Notes: generated by a model from the sequence alone, not told the origin. Positions 24,236 to 33,945 are shown, counted from the first letter of the stretch. The stretch: DNA of 34,378 nucleotides from an uncultured Bacilli bacterium (GCA_944359015.1 CALVSK010000008.1:1-34378), one strand, 5' to 3'. Made by a program: numbers and translations.

Positions 24236-27200
24236 TTATAAAATTTTCTCTAAAAGTGTAACTAAATAAAACACAAAATGTTTATCTAAATTATTTATAT
24301 ATAATGTAATAATTATTTTTTTATTTACATATTTAATATTAAAATATTTAGATAAAGCCATTGCTTCAATAATTAATTTATCACCTTTTATATTATTTGA
24401 TACTTCCTCTGGCAATGTTAACTCTACAAGTCTATCTGTTTGTATTACATTTTTTATATTATATTTTTTTGCTATCTTTTCTAACCATTCTTCATACATA
24501 TAAATCAACATTTCTTCTGTAATTTTACCAAATCTATCTTCTAATTCTTCTTTTACTTCAATTAATTTATTATATGAATCAATTTCATTAATTTTTTGAT
24601 GAATTTCAATTTTAATATCTTCATCACTTACATACTCATCGCTAATATGGGTATCAACATTTATTAAAGACTTAACATCTTCGTCTTCATCTTCAACCAC
24701 TAAAATGCCTTGCTGACGTTTTAACTCATCTTCAATCATTTTCATATATAATGATATTCCTACAGAATCTACAAATCCTGCCTGCGATGCCCCAAATATA
24801 TCTCCTGCTCCTCTAATACTTAAATCACGCATTGCAATTTTATAACCACTACCTAGTTCTGTAAATTCCTTTATAGTATTTAATCTTTTAATAGAGATTT
24901 CATTCAATACTTTATTTTTTTGATACATTAAATAAGCATAAGCTACTTTATCACTTCTTCCTACTCGTCCTCTAATTTGATAAAGTTGACTCAACCCAAA
25001 ATTCTCGGCATCATGGATTATTAAAGTATTAACATTAGGAATATCTATACCACTTTCAATTATAGTAGTACATACCAATATATCATATTTGTAATCAATA
25101 AAATCATTCATAATATTATCTAATTCAATTTTATCCATTTTTCCATGAGCATAAGTTATTCTTGCATCTGGAACTAAATCTTTAATATGTCTTACATAAT
25201 CGGATATTGAATCAACTAAATTATACAAGATAAATATTTGTCCATTTCTAGAGAGTTCTTTATAAATAGCATCTCTAATTAAGTAATCATCTTCAACCAC
25301 CACATAAGTTTGAACTGGATATCTATTAACTGGGGGCGTATCAATTATAGATAAATCACGAAGACCAGATAAAGCCATTTTTAATGTTCGAGGAATCGGT
25401 GTAGCACTTAATGTTAAAACATTTACGTCATTTTTCAATTCTTTAATTTTTTCTTTATGAGTTACTCCAAATCTTTGTTCCTCATCAATTACTAATAATC
25501 CTAACTTTTTAGGTTTAACATCTTCACTTAATATTCTATGGGTTCCAAATAAAATATCTATTTTCCCATCTTTCATATCATTGACAATTTTTCTAGCATC
25601 TTTAACAGAAATATGCCTGTTAAGTAAGGCAATTTCCACTGGCCAATCTTTAAAACGTTCTTTTGCCACAGTATATTGTTGTTTTGATAATATTGTCGTA
25701 GGACATAAATACATTACTTGATAATTATTTAATACTGTTTTAAATATCGCTCTTAATGCTACTTCTGTTTTACCAAATCCAACATCACCACAAAGTAATC
25801 TATCCATAGGAATTGTACTTTTTAAATCATTATTTATTTCTAAAATACTTTTTTCTTGGTCTTTAGTAAGCTCATATTTAAATGATTGTGCAAATTGCTC
25901 TTCTTCTACATAATTTTTATATGGTAATTTATTTAATGATAATCTTTTTTTATACAAACTAATTAAATCAGCAGAAATATCTTTAATTTTACTACTAATA
26001 TATTTTTTTGTTTTTTCCCAATTTGGACTTCCTAGTTTATTTAGCTTTGGTGGGTTACCATCTTTTCCTGTATATTTGTAAATTAAATTTATTTTCTCCA
26101 CAGGAACATAAATTTTATCAGAACCAACATAATTAATTGTTAAAAAATCTTTTTTTACTCCACGAACAGTTAATGTAGTTATTCCTTTATATATTCCTAT
26201 TCCATGAGCAACATGTACAACATAATCCCCAATTTCTAGCTGATTATAATCTTTTACTTTCTTTCCTATATGATAATTATTTTTATAATTATTTATTGTT
26301 ACATTAACTTTTTCAATATCATATTCACCAATAACAACATACTTATCTAAAATAAATCCATTTTGTATAGGACTTTTAATAATTTTTGCATCTTCAATAT
26401 ATTCTTTAATTTGCTTTGCTTGTTTATCATTTGATAAATAAAAAATTACTTCTTTTCCATTTTTTATCCAAGTTTTATAATCATTTGCTAGTTTTTCAAA
26501 ATTTTGATTATAATTTTCAATATTTTTTGCTCTTAAATCATTTTTTCCACTATTAATTAAATCAATATAGATTCTATCATTATTTTTGATTTCTTCTAAA
26601 CTATACATTAAATCATAATTAATATTTTTTTCATTACAATATTCCAATATATCTTCCTGCAACTTTAAATAACTTGCTTTTATCTGTTCTTCATTTATAT
26701 AAACAACTATTGGATTTAAACAATAATCGAATAATGAATTACTTTTTTCACTATTAATTTCATCAATTGCTTTAATAACAAGTTTTTCAATACTTCCCGA
26801 AGAAAGTTGAGTATTTTCATCAAAATATCTTATTGATTCAATAATATTTCCATCAAATTCAATTCTAACTGGATGTCGTTCTTCAATTGGATAAACATCA
26901 ACAATAAAACCTCTTACTGCAATTTCACCACTGGCAGTAACAAGAGAATCTATTTTATAACCTAAATTAACTAATTTTTCTACCAAATTGTCTCTTTTAA
27001 TTTCTAAATTATTGTTGATAACTACAGAGTTATCCACATCTAACGCCGGTAAATGCTTCAAATACCCCATTAAATTAGTAACAACTATGTTTTTTTCAGA
27101 AATTTTTAATTTATTTAAAGTTTCCAATCTTTTATATTTTAACTCCGGGGAAGAAGCGACAATCATCGATGATAAAAAATCATCCATAGGAAATAATAAA

Positions 27201-27388
27201 GTATTCTCTTCAATCATACTTAGTTTATTATAAATTTTATTAGCTTCATATAAAGATGAAGTTAATACTATAATATTTCTATTAGTATTTTTAAATAATT
27301 TAGACAAATAAAAAATATTTAACTGTTCCGTTAAACCAGACATCTCTGTACCAATTTCATATTTAAAATATTTATCTAAAAAATCCAT
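24236..27388 (-). CDS. mfd: Transcription-repair coupling factor Mfd
   Basis: Translocase that removes RNA polymerase stalled at lesions and recruits UvrA. The N-terminal UvrB-like region (about 1-330) is without a Walker A, as usual. The RNA-polymerase interaction domain is at about 375-440 (LEIGDYVVHVAHGIGIYKG). The SF2 motor has Walker A LCGDVGFGKTEVA (about 534-546), DEEQRFGV, SATPIPRTLKMAL and a motif VI containing QIRGRVGRSDK. The C-terminal regulatory domain ends near IEAMALSKYF. The 1050 residues from the ATG at 27388 (GAGG upstream; a GTG two codons earlier is less likely) are about 120 fewer than B. subtilis Mfd, the loss being spread out. The pth-mfd-spoVT order resembles B. subtilis. 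Confidence 0.97.
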   Translation of the reverse strand: MDFLDKYFKYEIGTEMSGLTEQLNIFYLSKLFKNTNRNIIVLTSSLYEANKIYNKLSMIEENTLLFPMDDFLSSMIVASSPELKYKRLETLNKLKISEKNIVVTNLMGYLKHLPALDVDNSVVINNNLEIKRDNLVEKLVNLGYKIDSLVTASGEIAVRGFIVDVYPIEERHPVRIEFDGNIIESIRYFDENTQLSSGSIEKLVIKAIDEINSEKSNSLFDYCLNPIVVYINEEQIKASYLKLQEDILEYCNEKNINYDLMYSLEEIKNNDRIYIDLINSGKNDLRAKNIENYNQNFEKLANDYKTWIKNGKEVIFYLSNDKQAKQIKEYIEDAKIIKSPIQNGFILDKYVVIGEYDIEKVNVTINNYKNNYHIGKKVKDYNQLEIGDYVVHVAHGIGIYKGITTLTVRGVKKDFLTINYVGSDKIYVPVEKINLIYKYTGKDGNPPKLNKLGSPNWEKTKKYISSKIKDISADLISLYKKRLSLNKLPYKNYVEEEQFAQSFKYELTKDQEKSILEINNDLKSTIPMDRLLCGDVGFGKTEVALRAIFKTVLNNYQVMYLCPTTILSKQQYTVAKERFKDWPVEIALLNRHISVKDARKIVNDMKDGKIDILFGTHRILSEDVKPKKLGLLVIDEEQRFGVTHKEKIKELKNDVNVLTLSATPIPRTLKMALSGLRDLSIIDTPPVNRYPVQTYVVVEDDYLIRDAIYKELSRNGQIFILYNLVDSISDYVRHIKDLVPDARITYAHGKMDKIELDNIMNDFIDYKYDILVCTTIIESGIDIPNVNTLIIHDAENFGLSQLYQIRGRVGRSDKVAYAYLMYQKNKVLNEISIKRLNTIKEFTELGSGYKIAMRDLSIRGAGDIFGASQAGFVDSVGISLYMKMIEDELKRQQGILVVEDEDEDVKSLINVDTHISDEYVSDEDIKIEIHQKINEIDSYNKLIEVKEELEDRFGKITEEMLIYMYEEWLEKIAKKYNIKNVIQTDRLVELTLPEEVSNNIKGDKLIIEAMALSKYFNIKYVNKKIIITLYINNLDKHFVFYLVTLLEKIL

Positions 27389-27395
27389 AAACACC

Positions 27396-27950
27396 TCACT
27401 TCTTAGTGTTAAAAATATTCATAGTTTTATCTACGCCATTTATGATAAATGAATCTATTATATCACAAAAAACTTTCATATTTTCATCTATAATAATTTG
27501 TTCATTTTTTGAAAATTTTCCCAAAACAAAATCTATAACGTTTTCTTTTTTTTCACTAGCAATACCTATTTTTAAACGTAAAAATTCATTACTATTTAAA
27601 CTACTTATAATAGATTTTATACCATTATGTCCACCACTACCACTGTTTTTCTTTAATTTATAATTCCCGATACTTTCATCTAAATCATCTTGTATAACCA
27701 ATAAATCTTTAATTTCAATATTAAAATAATCCATTATTTTTCTAACAGATAAACCAGAATTATTTACATAAGTTAAAGGTTTCAAAAAATAAACAACTTC
27801 ATTATTAATTATTTTTTTGACATACAACCCATCAAATTTTTCTTGATAAGATGTTCCATTTAAATAAGAATCTATTACTTTAAATCCTATATTATGTCTA
27901 GTATTTTCATACTCTTTGCCATAATTTCCTATTCCTACTATTAATTTCAT
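27396..27950 (-). CDS. pth: Peptidyl-tRNA hydrolase
   Basis: Releases tRNA from prematurely dropped peptidyl-tRNA. Signature GIGNYGKEYENTRHNIGF holds the substrate Asn and catalytic His (His19). Then LKPLTYVNNSG, VIQDDLDESIG (Asp) and GSGGHNGIKSI. The length of 184 is standard. It ends 7 nt before the mfd start and follows trmN6 by 3 nt, in one operon. Confidence 0.97.
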   Translation of the reverse strand: MKLIVGIGNYGKEYENTRHNIGFKVIDSYLNGTSYQEKFDGLYVKKIINNEVVYFLKPLTYVNNSGLSVRKIMDYFNIEIKDLLVIQDDLDESIGNYKLKKNSGSGGHNGIKSIISSLNSNEFLRLKIGIASEKKENVIDFVLGKFSKNEQIIIDENMKVFCDIIDSFIINGVDKTMNIFNTKK

Positions 27951-27953
27951 AAT

Positions 27954-28661
27954 TCACTCTCTATCAAATAAATGTTGATAAGTACAACACTTACTAACAT
28001 CAACAATTTTCCTAAATTTAATTTTACTTTTACTATTTTTCACACATTTACACAAAACCAATGTTGGTATATTATCAGTTTTTGTTAATATCAACTGAAT
28101 TTCCTTTACATTTATATTATTTACTCTTGCTAGATATATTATGTCATCTATCCTTTCAACTCGATGAACTATATATAAAACTCCATTATTTTTTAAATAC
28201 TTAAATGCTAACTTAAAAATAATTTCCAAGTTTATAGTTATCTCATGCCTAGCAATGGACAAATACTCATTTTTATTTACCATTTTACCCATATTTTTAA
28301 AATATGGAGGATTCACTGTTATTATATCAAAAAATTCTTGTTTAAAATAATCATCTATGTTTTTAACATCATCATCTATTATTTTTATTTGATTTTCTAA
28401 ATTATTTAACTTTACTGAATCAACAGCTAAATTATATATATCATGCTGAATCTCAAAACCATAAATATTACTATTAGTTTTAGTAGATAAAATTAAAGGT
28501 ACTACCGCATTACCAGTACACATATCTAGTATATTTAAATTTTCTTTAACTTCAACAAATTCTGCAAGTAAAATTGAATCTAAAGAAAATTTAAAACCTT
28601 CTTCCATTTGGTATATATACCGATTTTTATAGTCAAATAAATCATTTTTTACTATTTTCAT
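27954..28661 (-). CDS. trmN6: tRNA1(Val) adenine-N6 methyltransferase-like (YabB)
   Basis: SAM-dependent methyltransferase of the TrmN6/YabB family. The SAM-binding motif is NILDMCTGNAVVPLIL (about residues 43-58), an acidic end of strand 2 follows in YGFEIQ, and the N6-adenine catalytic motif is NPPYF (about 117-121). At 235 residues it is close to the family. It overlaps ricT by 20 nt and ends in TGA, one of the genes proving UGA is a stop. Position after ricT matches B. subtilis yabB. The exact tRNA target is inferred from homology. Confidence 0.87.
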   Translation of the reverse strand: MKIVKNDLFDYKNRYIYQMEEGFKFSLDSILLAEFVEVKENLNILDMCTGNAVVPLILSTKTNSNIYGFEIQHDIYNLAVDSVKLNNLENQIKIIDDDVKNIDDYFKQEFFDIITVNPPYFKNMGKMVNKNEYLSIARHEITINLEIIFKLAFKYLKNNGVLYIVHRVERIDDIIYLARVNNINVKEIQLILTKTDNIPTLVLCKCVKNSKSKIKFRKIVDVSKCCTYQHLFDRE

Positions 28662-29424
28662 CTAAATATATTTCCTCTTTATTATCTCCAACTAAAACTT
28701 GATATTTTCTATTTAAAATATCTAAACTTACTACCTTTCCTTCACCATATATAGTATTAACAACATCACCAACTTGAGGCATATCCTTTAAATTTTCCAA
28801 ATAATTTTCATTTTCAAATGCTAAACAACATAAAAGTCTACCACATGCACCATTTATTTTTGTTGGATTTAAAGCTAAATTTTGTTCTTTTGCCATATTA
28901 ATTGATATAGTTTCTAATTGACTTAAAAACCTTGTACAACATAACTGAGAACCACAAATTCCAATACCTCCAATTTCTTTAGCTTTATCCCTAGCTCCTA
29001 TCTGACGTAATTCAATACGTGTATGATATATACCAGCAAGCCTTTTAGCTAGTTCCCTAAAATCAACTCGTTCATCTGCTATAAAATTAAATAATAATTG
29101 TGTACGTTCAAAAGAAAATTGAGCATTAATTACTTTCATTTCTAATGCTAACTCTTTAACTAAACTTTTACACTTTTTCAAAGCTATTTCAGCGTCTTTT
29201 AAATTTCTTAAATATTGAGCATTATCTTCTTCAGATGCCTTTCTAAGTATTTTTTTTAAATTTTCACTTTGAGGTTGAGTAGCAAAAACTTCATAAACTT
29301 TTCCATATTGAATACCTTTTTCTGTTTCTACTATGACATAATCATTCTTTAAATATCCTTCATCCCCTAAAAAGTTATAAGTTTTATTTCCATCTTTAAA
29401 TATTACCCCATATACTTTATTCAT
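28642..29424 (-). CDS. ricT: RicT (YaaT), PSP1-domain protein of the RicAFT complex
   Basis: PSP1 family, 260 residues. In B. subtilis RicT joins RicA and RicF in a complex that carries [4Fe-4S] clusters, modulates RNase Y mRNA processing and is needed for sporulation, competence and biofilms. The conserved core contains DFRELAKRL, RIELRQIGARDKAKEIGGIG (as two joined motifs), CGSQLCCTRFL, KINGACGRLLCCLAFE and the C-terminal KVVSLDILNRKYQV. The Cys pairs are intact. It overlaps holB by 4 nt (ATGA) and trmN6 by 20 nt. Confidence 0.93.
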   Translation of the reverse strand: MNKVYGVIFKDGNKTYNFLGDEGYLKNDYVIVETEKGIQYGKVYEVFATQPQSENLKKILRKASEEDNAQYLRNLKDAEIALKKCKSLVKELALEMKVINAQFSFERTQLLFNFIADERVDFRELAKRLAGIYHTRIELRQIGARDKAKEIGGIGICGSQLCCTRFLSQLETISINMAKEQNLALNPTKINGACGRLLCCLAFENENYLENLKDMPQVGDVVNTIYGEGKVVSLDILNRKYQVLVGDNKEEIYLDENSKK

Positions 29425-30281
29425 AATACATCACTCAATTCTATAACAAATTTATCTAATAATAATTCTATATTTGCATTATACTCTAAATCTTCTAATA
29501 AATTAGTTACTAACTTTATTCTTTGGATAATTTCTTTACTTGTTAAAAAATCCAAAAAAATAAAATCATTATTTTCCATGTTTTTGCCCAATTTATTATT
29601 TAATAAAGCTTCATAAATAATTAATATTATTTTAAATAATTTTCTAATTTGTTCTCTTTCACTAAAAATATTTAAAACTATGTCTTTATTATACAATATA
29701 AGATGTTTTTTTTCTACTTCTAATTTATTTAAGTAATCTTTAGCTACATCAAAATAATCTTTATTTTCATCATTGTAAATTGTTTTTATATTTAACTCTG
29801 ATTCATCATATTTAACTTTTATAATTTCGCATCTACTTTTTATAGTACTTATTACATTATTTATATCATTGGTAACAAAAAAACCCAAAATATAATCTGC
29901 TGGTTCTTCAACAAATTTTAACATTGTATTCGCCGAAGAACCATTTAATTTTTCTGCATTTTGTATAATATAAACATTCTGCTTTGTATATATCGGAATA
30001 GAACTAAATTTTTTCTTCAAATCTAATATTTGTTCTTTTTTTATTGTATTTCCATCTGGTTCAATAATACATAATGATGGTAAATAATTTTGCTCTATCA
30101 AATTACATATATTACATAATTTACATTCTTTTTCATATTCATTTTCACAAAAAAATTTTTTTATTACTTCTTTTAAATCATAAATACATTTATTTATATT
30201 ATTTGTTTCAATTAAATAAACATGAGAAAGCTTATTCTCATGATAATATGTTACTAATTTTTCCAATTGTTCTACAGCCAT
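29421..30281 (-). CDS. holB: DNA polymerase III delta' subunit
   Basis: Clamp-loader subunit that works with DnaX and HolA to load the beta clamp. AAA+ fold: LSHVYLIET at the start, a Cys4 zinc site (FFCENEYEKECKLCNIC), SSANTMLKFVEEPADY and the SRC motif (IKSRCEIIKV). The Walker A is degenerate, as usual for delta'. At 286 residues it is slightly shorter than B. subtilis HolB. ATG at 30281 with AGGGAG. It heads the holB-ricT-trmN6 cluster. The tmk gene that normally precedes holB is not seen here. Confidence 0.92.
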   Translation of the reverse strand: MAVEQLEKLVTYYHENKLSHVYLIETNNINKCIYDLKEVIKKFFCENEYEKECKLCNICNLIEQNYLPSLCIIEPDGNTIKKEQILDLKKKFSSIPIYTKQNVYIIQNAEKLNGSSANTMLKFVEEPADYILGFFVTNDINNVISTIKSRCEIIKVKYDESELNIKTIYNDENKDYFDVAKDYLNKLEVEKKHLILYNKDIVLNIFSEREQIRKLFKIILIIYEALLNNKLGKNMENNDFIFLDFLTSKEIIQRIKLVTNLLEDLEYNANIELLLDKFVIELSDVL

Positions 30282-30299
30282 AAATACTCCCTACAATTA

Positions 30300-30488
30300 C
30301 TATAATAAAATAAAATACACTCCTATTAATGAAAGCAATCCGCACATTCCTAATGATGATACTACTCCCACTGTAATAATATTAATTGGAATAAAAATAT
30401 CTAACCCACTAGCCACTAAATTAAAAGCATACACTAAACAAATAGCAAATACAATTTTTTTTACTACTGTCACTATTATTTTTTTCAT
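30300..30488 (-). CDS. bofA: BofA family sporulation membrane protein
   Basis: 62 residues from the ATG at 30488, 7 nt after GAGGT; a further ATG four codons upstream overlaps that site. Two membrane segments: about 5-25 (VVKKIVFAICLVYAFNLVAS) and 36-60. The conserved C-terminal pattern is IPINIITVGVVSSLGMCGLL. In B. subtilis BofA holds the intramembrane protease SpoIVFB inactive until the sigma-G signal, delaying pro-sigma-K cleavage. The place right after recR is the same as in B. subtilis. Confidence 0.9.
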   Translation of the reverse strand: MKKIIVTVVKKIVFAICLVYAFNLVASGLDIFIPINIITVGVVSSLGMCGLLSLIGVYFILL

Positions 30489-30525
30489 ATAGTACCTCAT
30501 TAAAATATATGCTATTAAACCTTAA

Positions 30526-31128
30526 TTATTCTGATATTTTCTTCCTATCTTCTAAAGCTTTATCAAGAGTAATTATATCTAAATAATCAATTTCTGCTCC
30601 CATAGGAATTCCATATGATAATCTAGAAATCATTACATCTTTTTTTTCAAAAATCTTTTTAATATACAAAGTTGTAGTTTCACCTTCTATAGTAGATTTT
30701 AAAGCCAATATTAATTCAGGTTTTTTCAAACCTTCTACTCTTTTTACTAAAGATGCTAAATTTATATTTTCTGGACCAATATCATCTGCTGGAGAAATAA
30801 GTCCATTTAAAACATGATATACTCCATTAAAATTTCCTGCCTTTTCAAAAGAAAAAACACTTTTATAATCTTCAATTACACATATTAAATTTTGCTCTCT
30901 GCTACTATCAGAGCATATACTACATATATCTCCTTCAGCTAAATGTCCACAAATTTTACATTTACCCAATTTATCCTTAACATCAATTATTGATTTTGAA
31001 AAATTTTCTAAATCTTCATCTTTAAAATTTAAAGTTGCCAAGGCTAATCTTTCAGCATTTTTTTCTCCAATACCTGGTAATTTTTTATAATAATTAATTA
31101 ATTTTTCTAAAGATTTAGGATATATCAT
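30526..31128 (-). CDS. recR: Recombination mediator protein RecR
   Basis: DNA-binding ring protein acting with RecO and RecF to load RecA. N-terminal HhH (KLPGIGEKNAERLA), Cys4 zinc finger (CKICGHLAEGDICSICSD), and Toprim domain (LICVIEDYKSVFSFE, then ALKSTIEGETT). The C-terminal Walker B-like segment is LSYGIPMGAEIDYLD. 200 residues, standard. It is 1 nt from ebfC. Confidence 0.97.
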   Translation of the reverse strand: MIYPKSLEKLINYYKKLPGIGEKNAERLALATLNFKDEDLENFSKSIIDVKDKLGKCKICGHLAEGDICSICSDSSREQNLICVIEDYKSVFSFEKAGNFNGVYHVLNGLISPADDIGPENINLASLVKRVEGLKKPELILALKSTIEGETTTLYIKKIFEKKDVMISRLSYGIPMGAEIDYLDIITLDKALEDRKKISE

Positions 31129-31129
31129 T

Positions 31130-31426
31130 TTACATCAATCCACTCATTGCACTATATTGACCTAATTTTTCTTCAATTTCATGATTTATTTTTGAAAAAG
31201 CATCCTTAATTGCCAATAAAATCATATCCTCTAACATTTCTTTATCGTTTTCATCAATTACACCATCTTTTAAAATCTTAAATGATTTTAAATCTTTTTT
31301 ACCATTAAAAGTTACTAAAACCCATTCTGATTTTCCTTCAAAAATCTGAGCATCAATTTCATCCTTTTTTTTAGTAATTTCCCTTTGCATTCTTTGTGCT
31401 TGTTGCATTAATTGTTGCATATTCAT
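31130..31426 (-). CDS. ebfC: Nucleoid-associated protein EbfC/YaaK
   Basis: YbaB/EbfC family DNA-binding dimer, 98 residues. It opens MQQLMQQAQRMQREITKKK, contains the core VTFNGKKDLKSFKI and DEMLED-like MLEDMILLAIKDA, and ends GQYSAMSGLM, where most members have GLPGLF. It lies between dnaX and recR, the conserved order. Confidence 0.94.
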   Translation of the reverse strand: MNMQQLMQQAQRMQREITKKKDEIDAQIFEGKSEWVLVTFNGKKDLKSFKILKDGVIDENDKEMLEDMILLAIKDAFSKINHEIEEKLGQYSAMSGLM

Positions 31427-31444
31427 AAATTTTCTCTCCTTTTT

Positions 31445-33049
31445 TTATTCAATTTCTATTTTATTTTTATCAAACAATTCATTAGCAATGCTAGTTAAAT
31501 CGTTATCATCTTTTATATTTTTTTCTTGATTTATTAAGTTATTTTCACTTATATAAACATATTTATACTTTTTTTGTAAATTATCTATGTACTTCTTTTT
31601 TTCAATCTGCCACTTTTCTTCACCAATAAATATTAAATTATACTTTTTATTAATATATTTATTAAAATATTCTTCAATTTCATTTAATTTTTCATTAATT
31701 TCTAATTCTTGATGATTAATTGATGTAACTAATATTGCATATTCATCAGATGCAGTAACTACTTCACTATCACTTACTAATCCCTTAATAACTGCTACAT
31801 CCAAATTTCTAACAAAATCTTCCCAATTTTTTTGAATTTCATTTAAAAAAACTTTAGATGCATTAACAAAACAATTATTTATTCTTATATCAGCAATTTT
31901 TTCATATAAATGATTACTCAATTTATCATTTAATGTATTTTCATTAAAGTTTTCCATTTTGTTTGCTTTTTCATTTAATTCTTCACTATTTTTAACCTGT
32001 ACTTTTTCTATTTTAGAAGTACCATCATTTTTAAAATATTCCAATAATATTATTTTTATTAACAAATAAGCATCAACATTTACATTTATCTTATTTATTA
32101 AATCATTAAACGATAAAATCATCTTCTTACAATCATCATAACTAAATTTCCAACTATTATCTGAAGATAATATCTCAACAGCAATATCTGCTAAAACATA
32201 CACCAATTTTTTTATTAAAACTTTGTAACTTAAATTAATTGTTTGAAACTCATTAAAAATTTTATCAAACTTTTCTAAATTTGTTTCATCTACAGCTTTT
32301 AATAATTCCAATATTTTTTTATTAGAAACACTTCCAATTTCCTTAGAAACCAAAGATAAAGTTATTTTAGTATTATCCTTTGATATTTGATCTAAAATAC
32401 TTAAAGCGTCTCTTAAACCACCATCAGATAAAATTGCAATCTCATTTAATCCTTCTTCTTCATATAAAATATTTTCATTATCACAAACATATTTTAACTG
32501 ATTTTTTATTTCAGCAGCTGAAATTTTTTTAAAATCATATCTTTGACACCTTGATAAAATAGTTATAGGAACGCTTTCTATATTAGTTGTTGCTAAAATA
32601 AATACAACATGTTCTGGTGGTTCTTCTAAAGTCAAAAGTAAAGCATTAAATGCACTTTGACTAAGCATATGAACTTCATCGATTATATACACTTTATACT
32701 TCAAATGAGTAGGCATTATTTTAATATTATTAATAATTTCTCTTATTTCATCAACACCATTATTTGAAGCCGCATCAATCTCTATTATATCTGGACTAGA
32801 GGAAAAGTCTCTACAATTATCACATAAATCACAAGCCATTCCATTTTTAGGATTTAAACAATTTATCGATTTTGCCAAAATTCTAGCAGTTGATGTTTTT
32901 CCTGTTCCCCTAGGACCGGAAAATAAATAAGCATGAGCTATTTTATTTTCTTTGATTGAATTTTGTAGTATTGTTACAATGTGATTTTGACCAATTAATA
33001 AATCAAAATTATTAGGCCTATATTTTCTATATAATACTTTATAACTCAT
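31445..33049 (-). CDS. dnaX: DNA polymerase III subunits gamma/tau
   Basis: Clamp-loader ATPase and replisome organiser. AAA+ domain: YRKYRPNNFDLLIGQ, Walker A FSGPRGTGKTSTARI (about residues 43-57), zinc site (CLNP..ACDLCDNC), Walker B with VYIIDEVHMLS, and SRCQRYDFKKI. The C-terminal third is variable, acidic and Lys/Asn-rich. At 534 residues it is close to B. subtilis (563). I saw no obvious frameshift signal for a separate gamma form. ATG at 33049 with GGAGGG. Confidence 0.97.
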   Translation of the reverse strand: MSYKVLYRKYRPNNFDLLIGQNHIVTILQNSIKENKIAHAYLFSGPRGTGKTSTARILAKSINCLNPKNGMACDLCDNCRDFSSSPDIIEIDAASNNGVDEIREIINNIKIMPTHLKYKVYIIDEVHMLSQSAFNALLLTLEEPPEHVVFILATTNIESVPITILSRCQRYDFKKISAAEIKNQLKYVCDNENILYEEEGLNEIAILSDGGLRDALSILDQISKDNTKITLSLVSKEIGSVSNKKILELLKAVDETNLEKFDKIFNEFQTINLSYKVLIKKLVYVLADIAVEILSSDNSWKFSYDDCKKMILSFNDLINKINVNVDAYLLIKIILLEYFKNDGTSKIEKVQVKNSEELNEKANKMENFNENTLNDKLSNHLYEKIADIRINNCFVNASKVFLNEIQKNWEDFVRNLDVAVIKGLVSDSEVVTASDEYAILVTSINHQELEINEKLNEIEEYFNKYINKKYNLIFIGEEKWQIEKKKYIDNLQKKYKYVYISENNLINQEKNIKDDNDLTSIANELFDKNKIEIE

Positions 33050-33066
33050 CAGAACCCTCCAAAAAA

Positions 33067-33072
33067 ATTATA
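33067..33072 (-). promoter_or_regulatory. Candidate extended -10 before dnaX
   Basis: TGATATAAT on the minus strand between tadA and dnaX, a TGN-extended consensus -10 about 18 nt before the start. No good -35 is visible. Confidence 0.35.
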
Positions 33073-33081
33073 TCACAATTA

Positions 33082-33504
33082 TTACTTTTTTTCTCTTAAT
33101 TTCTTAAAAAAATTACTTAAAATACTACTGTATATTTTTTCATTAGTTAAACTATTGATTTGTAAAAAATTAGTTTTAGAAAATTCCTTTTTATTACTTG
33201 GTTTTTCCAACAAATAATACACATTTTTTATTCGGCATTGCCTAATTATTTCAAAACACATTGAACAAGGTTTTAAAGTAACATACATATCACAACTACT
33301 TAAATTCCAATTATTTAATGCTTTTGCGGCCATTTTTAAGGAATTTATTTCAGCATGACCTAAAATATCACAATCCTTTTCTTTAGTATTATATCCTTCT
33401 CCTATAATTTTTCCATCACAAACAACTATAGCTCCAACAGGAATATCAGAACTTTCTAAAGATTTATTTGCCAATAAAATCGCATAATTAATAAAATTGT
33501 CCAT
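33082..33504 (-). CDS. tadA: tRNA-specific adenosine deaminase
   Basis: Converts A34 to inosine in tRNA-Arg(ACG). Zinc-dependent deaminase motifs: HAE (His50, Glu52) in ILGHAEINSL and PCSMC (Cys80, Cys83) in LKPCSMCFEI. 140 residues. ATG at 33504 with AAGGAG just after the SRP RNA. Its C-terminal tail is somewhat divergent (KEFSKTNFLQINS) from the usual G...G..D motif. Confidence 0.95.
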   Translation of the reverse strand: MDNFINYAILLANKSLESSDIPVGAIVVCDGKIIGEGYNTKEKDCDILGHAEINSLKMAAKALNNWNLSSCDMYVTLKPCSMCFEIIRQCRIKNVYYLLEKPSNKKEFSKTNFLQINSLTNEKIYSSILSNFFKKLREKK

Positions 33505-33520
33505 TAAAACTCCTTAAAAT

Positions 33521-33596
33521 AAAAAGTGCACACAAACATTGACTGATGTGGCTGCCATCTTCCGATTCTGACCAAGTTACAGTATATTTGTTGCAC
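33521..33596 (-). ncRNA. ffs: Small SRP RNA (4.5S type)
   Basis: The SRP helix-8 core is readable on the minus strand at 33550-33573: GGTCAG, then CGGAAG with the GGAA tetraloop, then GGCAGCC. Flanking sequences pair (GTGCA with TGCAC, ACTG with CAGT) to form the single long hairpin. Compared with the usual core, pairs next to the tetraloop are changed in a compensated way. The outer stem runs into TTTTT (33521-33525), giving its own terminator. At about 76 nt it is among the shorter bacterial forms. In B. subtilis scr lies between tadA and dnaX; here it precedes tadA. Confidence 0.87.
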
Positions 33597-33602
33597 AAAG
33601 TT

Positions 33603-33631
33603 ATAATATCAAATGTTTTATTTATTGTCAA
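33603..33631 (-). promoter_or_regulatory. Near-consensus promoter of the SRP RNA
   Basis: TTGACA (33626-33631), 17-nt spacer, TATTAT (33603-33608), with a likely start at G 33596. This is the strongest promoter in the window, as expected for a stable RNA. Confidence 0.85.
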
Positions 33632-33663
33632 ATAAAGATATAACCTAAAATAAGTTACAAAAT

Positions 33664-33677
33664 ATTTCCTGGGAAAT
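33664..33677. promoter_or_regulatory. Noc-binding-site-like palindrome 1
   Basis: ATTTCCTGGGAAAT, one base off the published B. subtilis Noc site ATTTCCCGGGAAAT. Noc keeps division septa off the nucleoid. Confidence 0.6.
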
Positions 33678-33945
33678 AATTTTAACTAAATTAAATAACA
33701 AAAAAAATTTAACATAAAATAAATTATATTTTAAAAACACTATTTATTGTTACATTTTAAGCCAAATTTACAAAATTAAAAATAATTTAAAAAAACTTAA
33801 ATAAAATATTTCAATTTAATTTTGTTAAATTTATTAAAAAAATTAAAATTTTAGTATAAATTTGCATTTTTTGCATTAAATTCCTAAAATTTTAAACATT
33901 TTTATGTAAAAATTATAAAATTGACAAAACTTTTAATTTAACGAA

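Noticed and set aside
27024-27036. TTATCCACA, a perfect DnaA box
   Set aside because: It is a single copy inside the mfd coding region with no neighbouring boxes, so probably chance.
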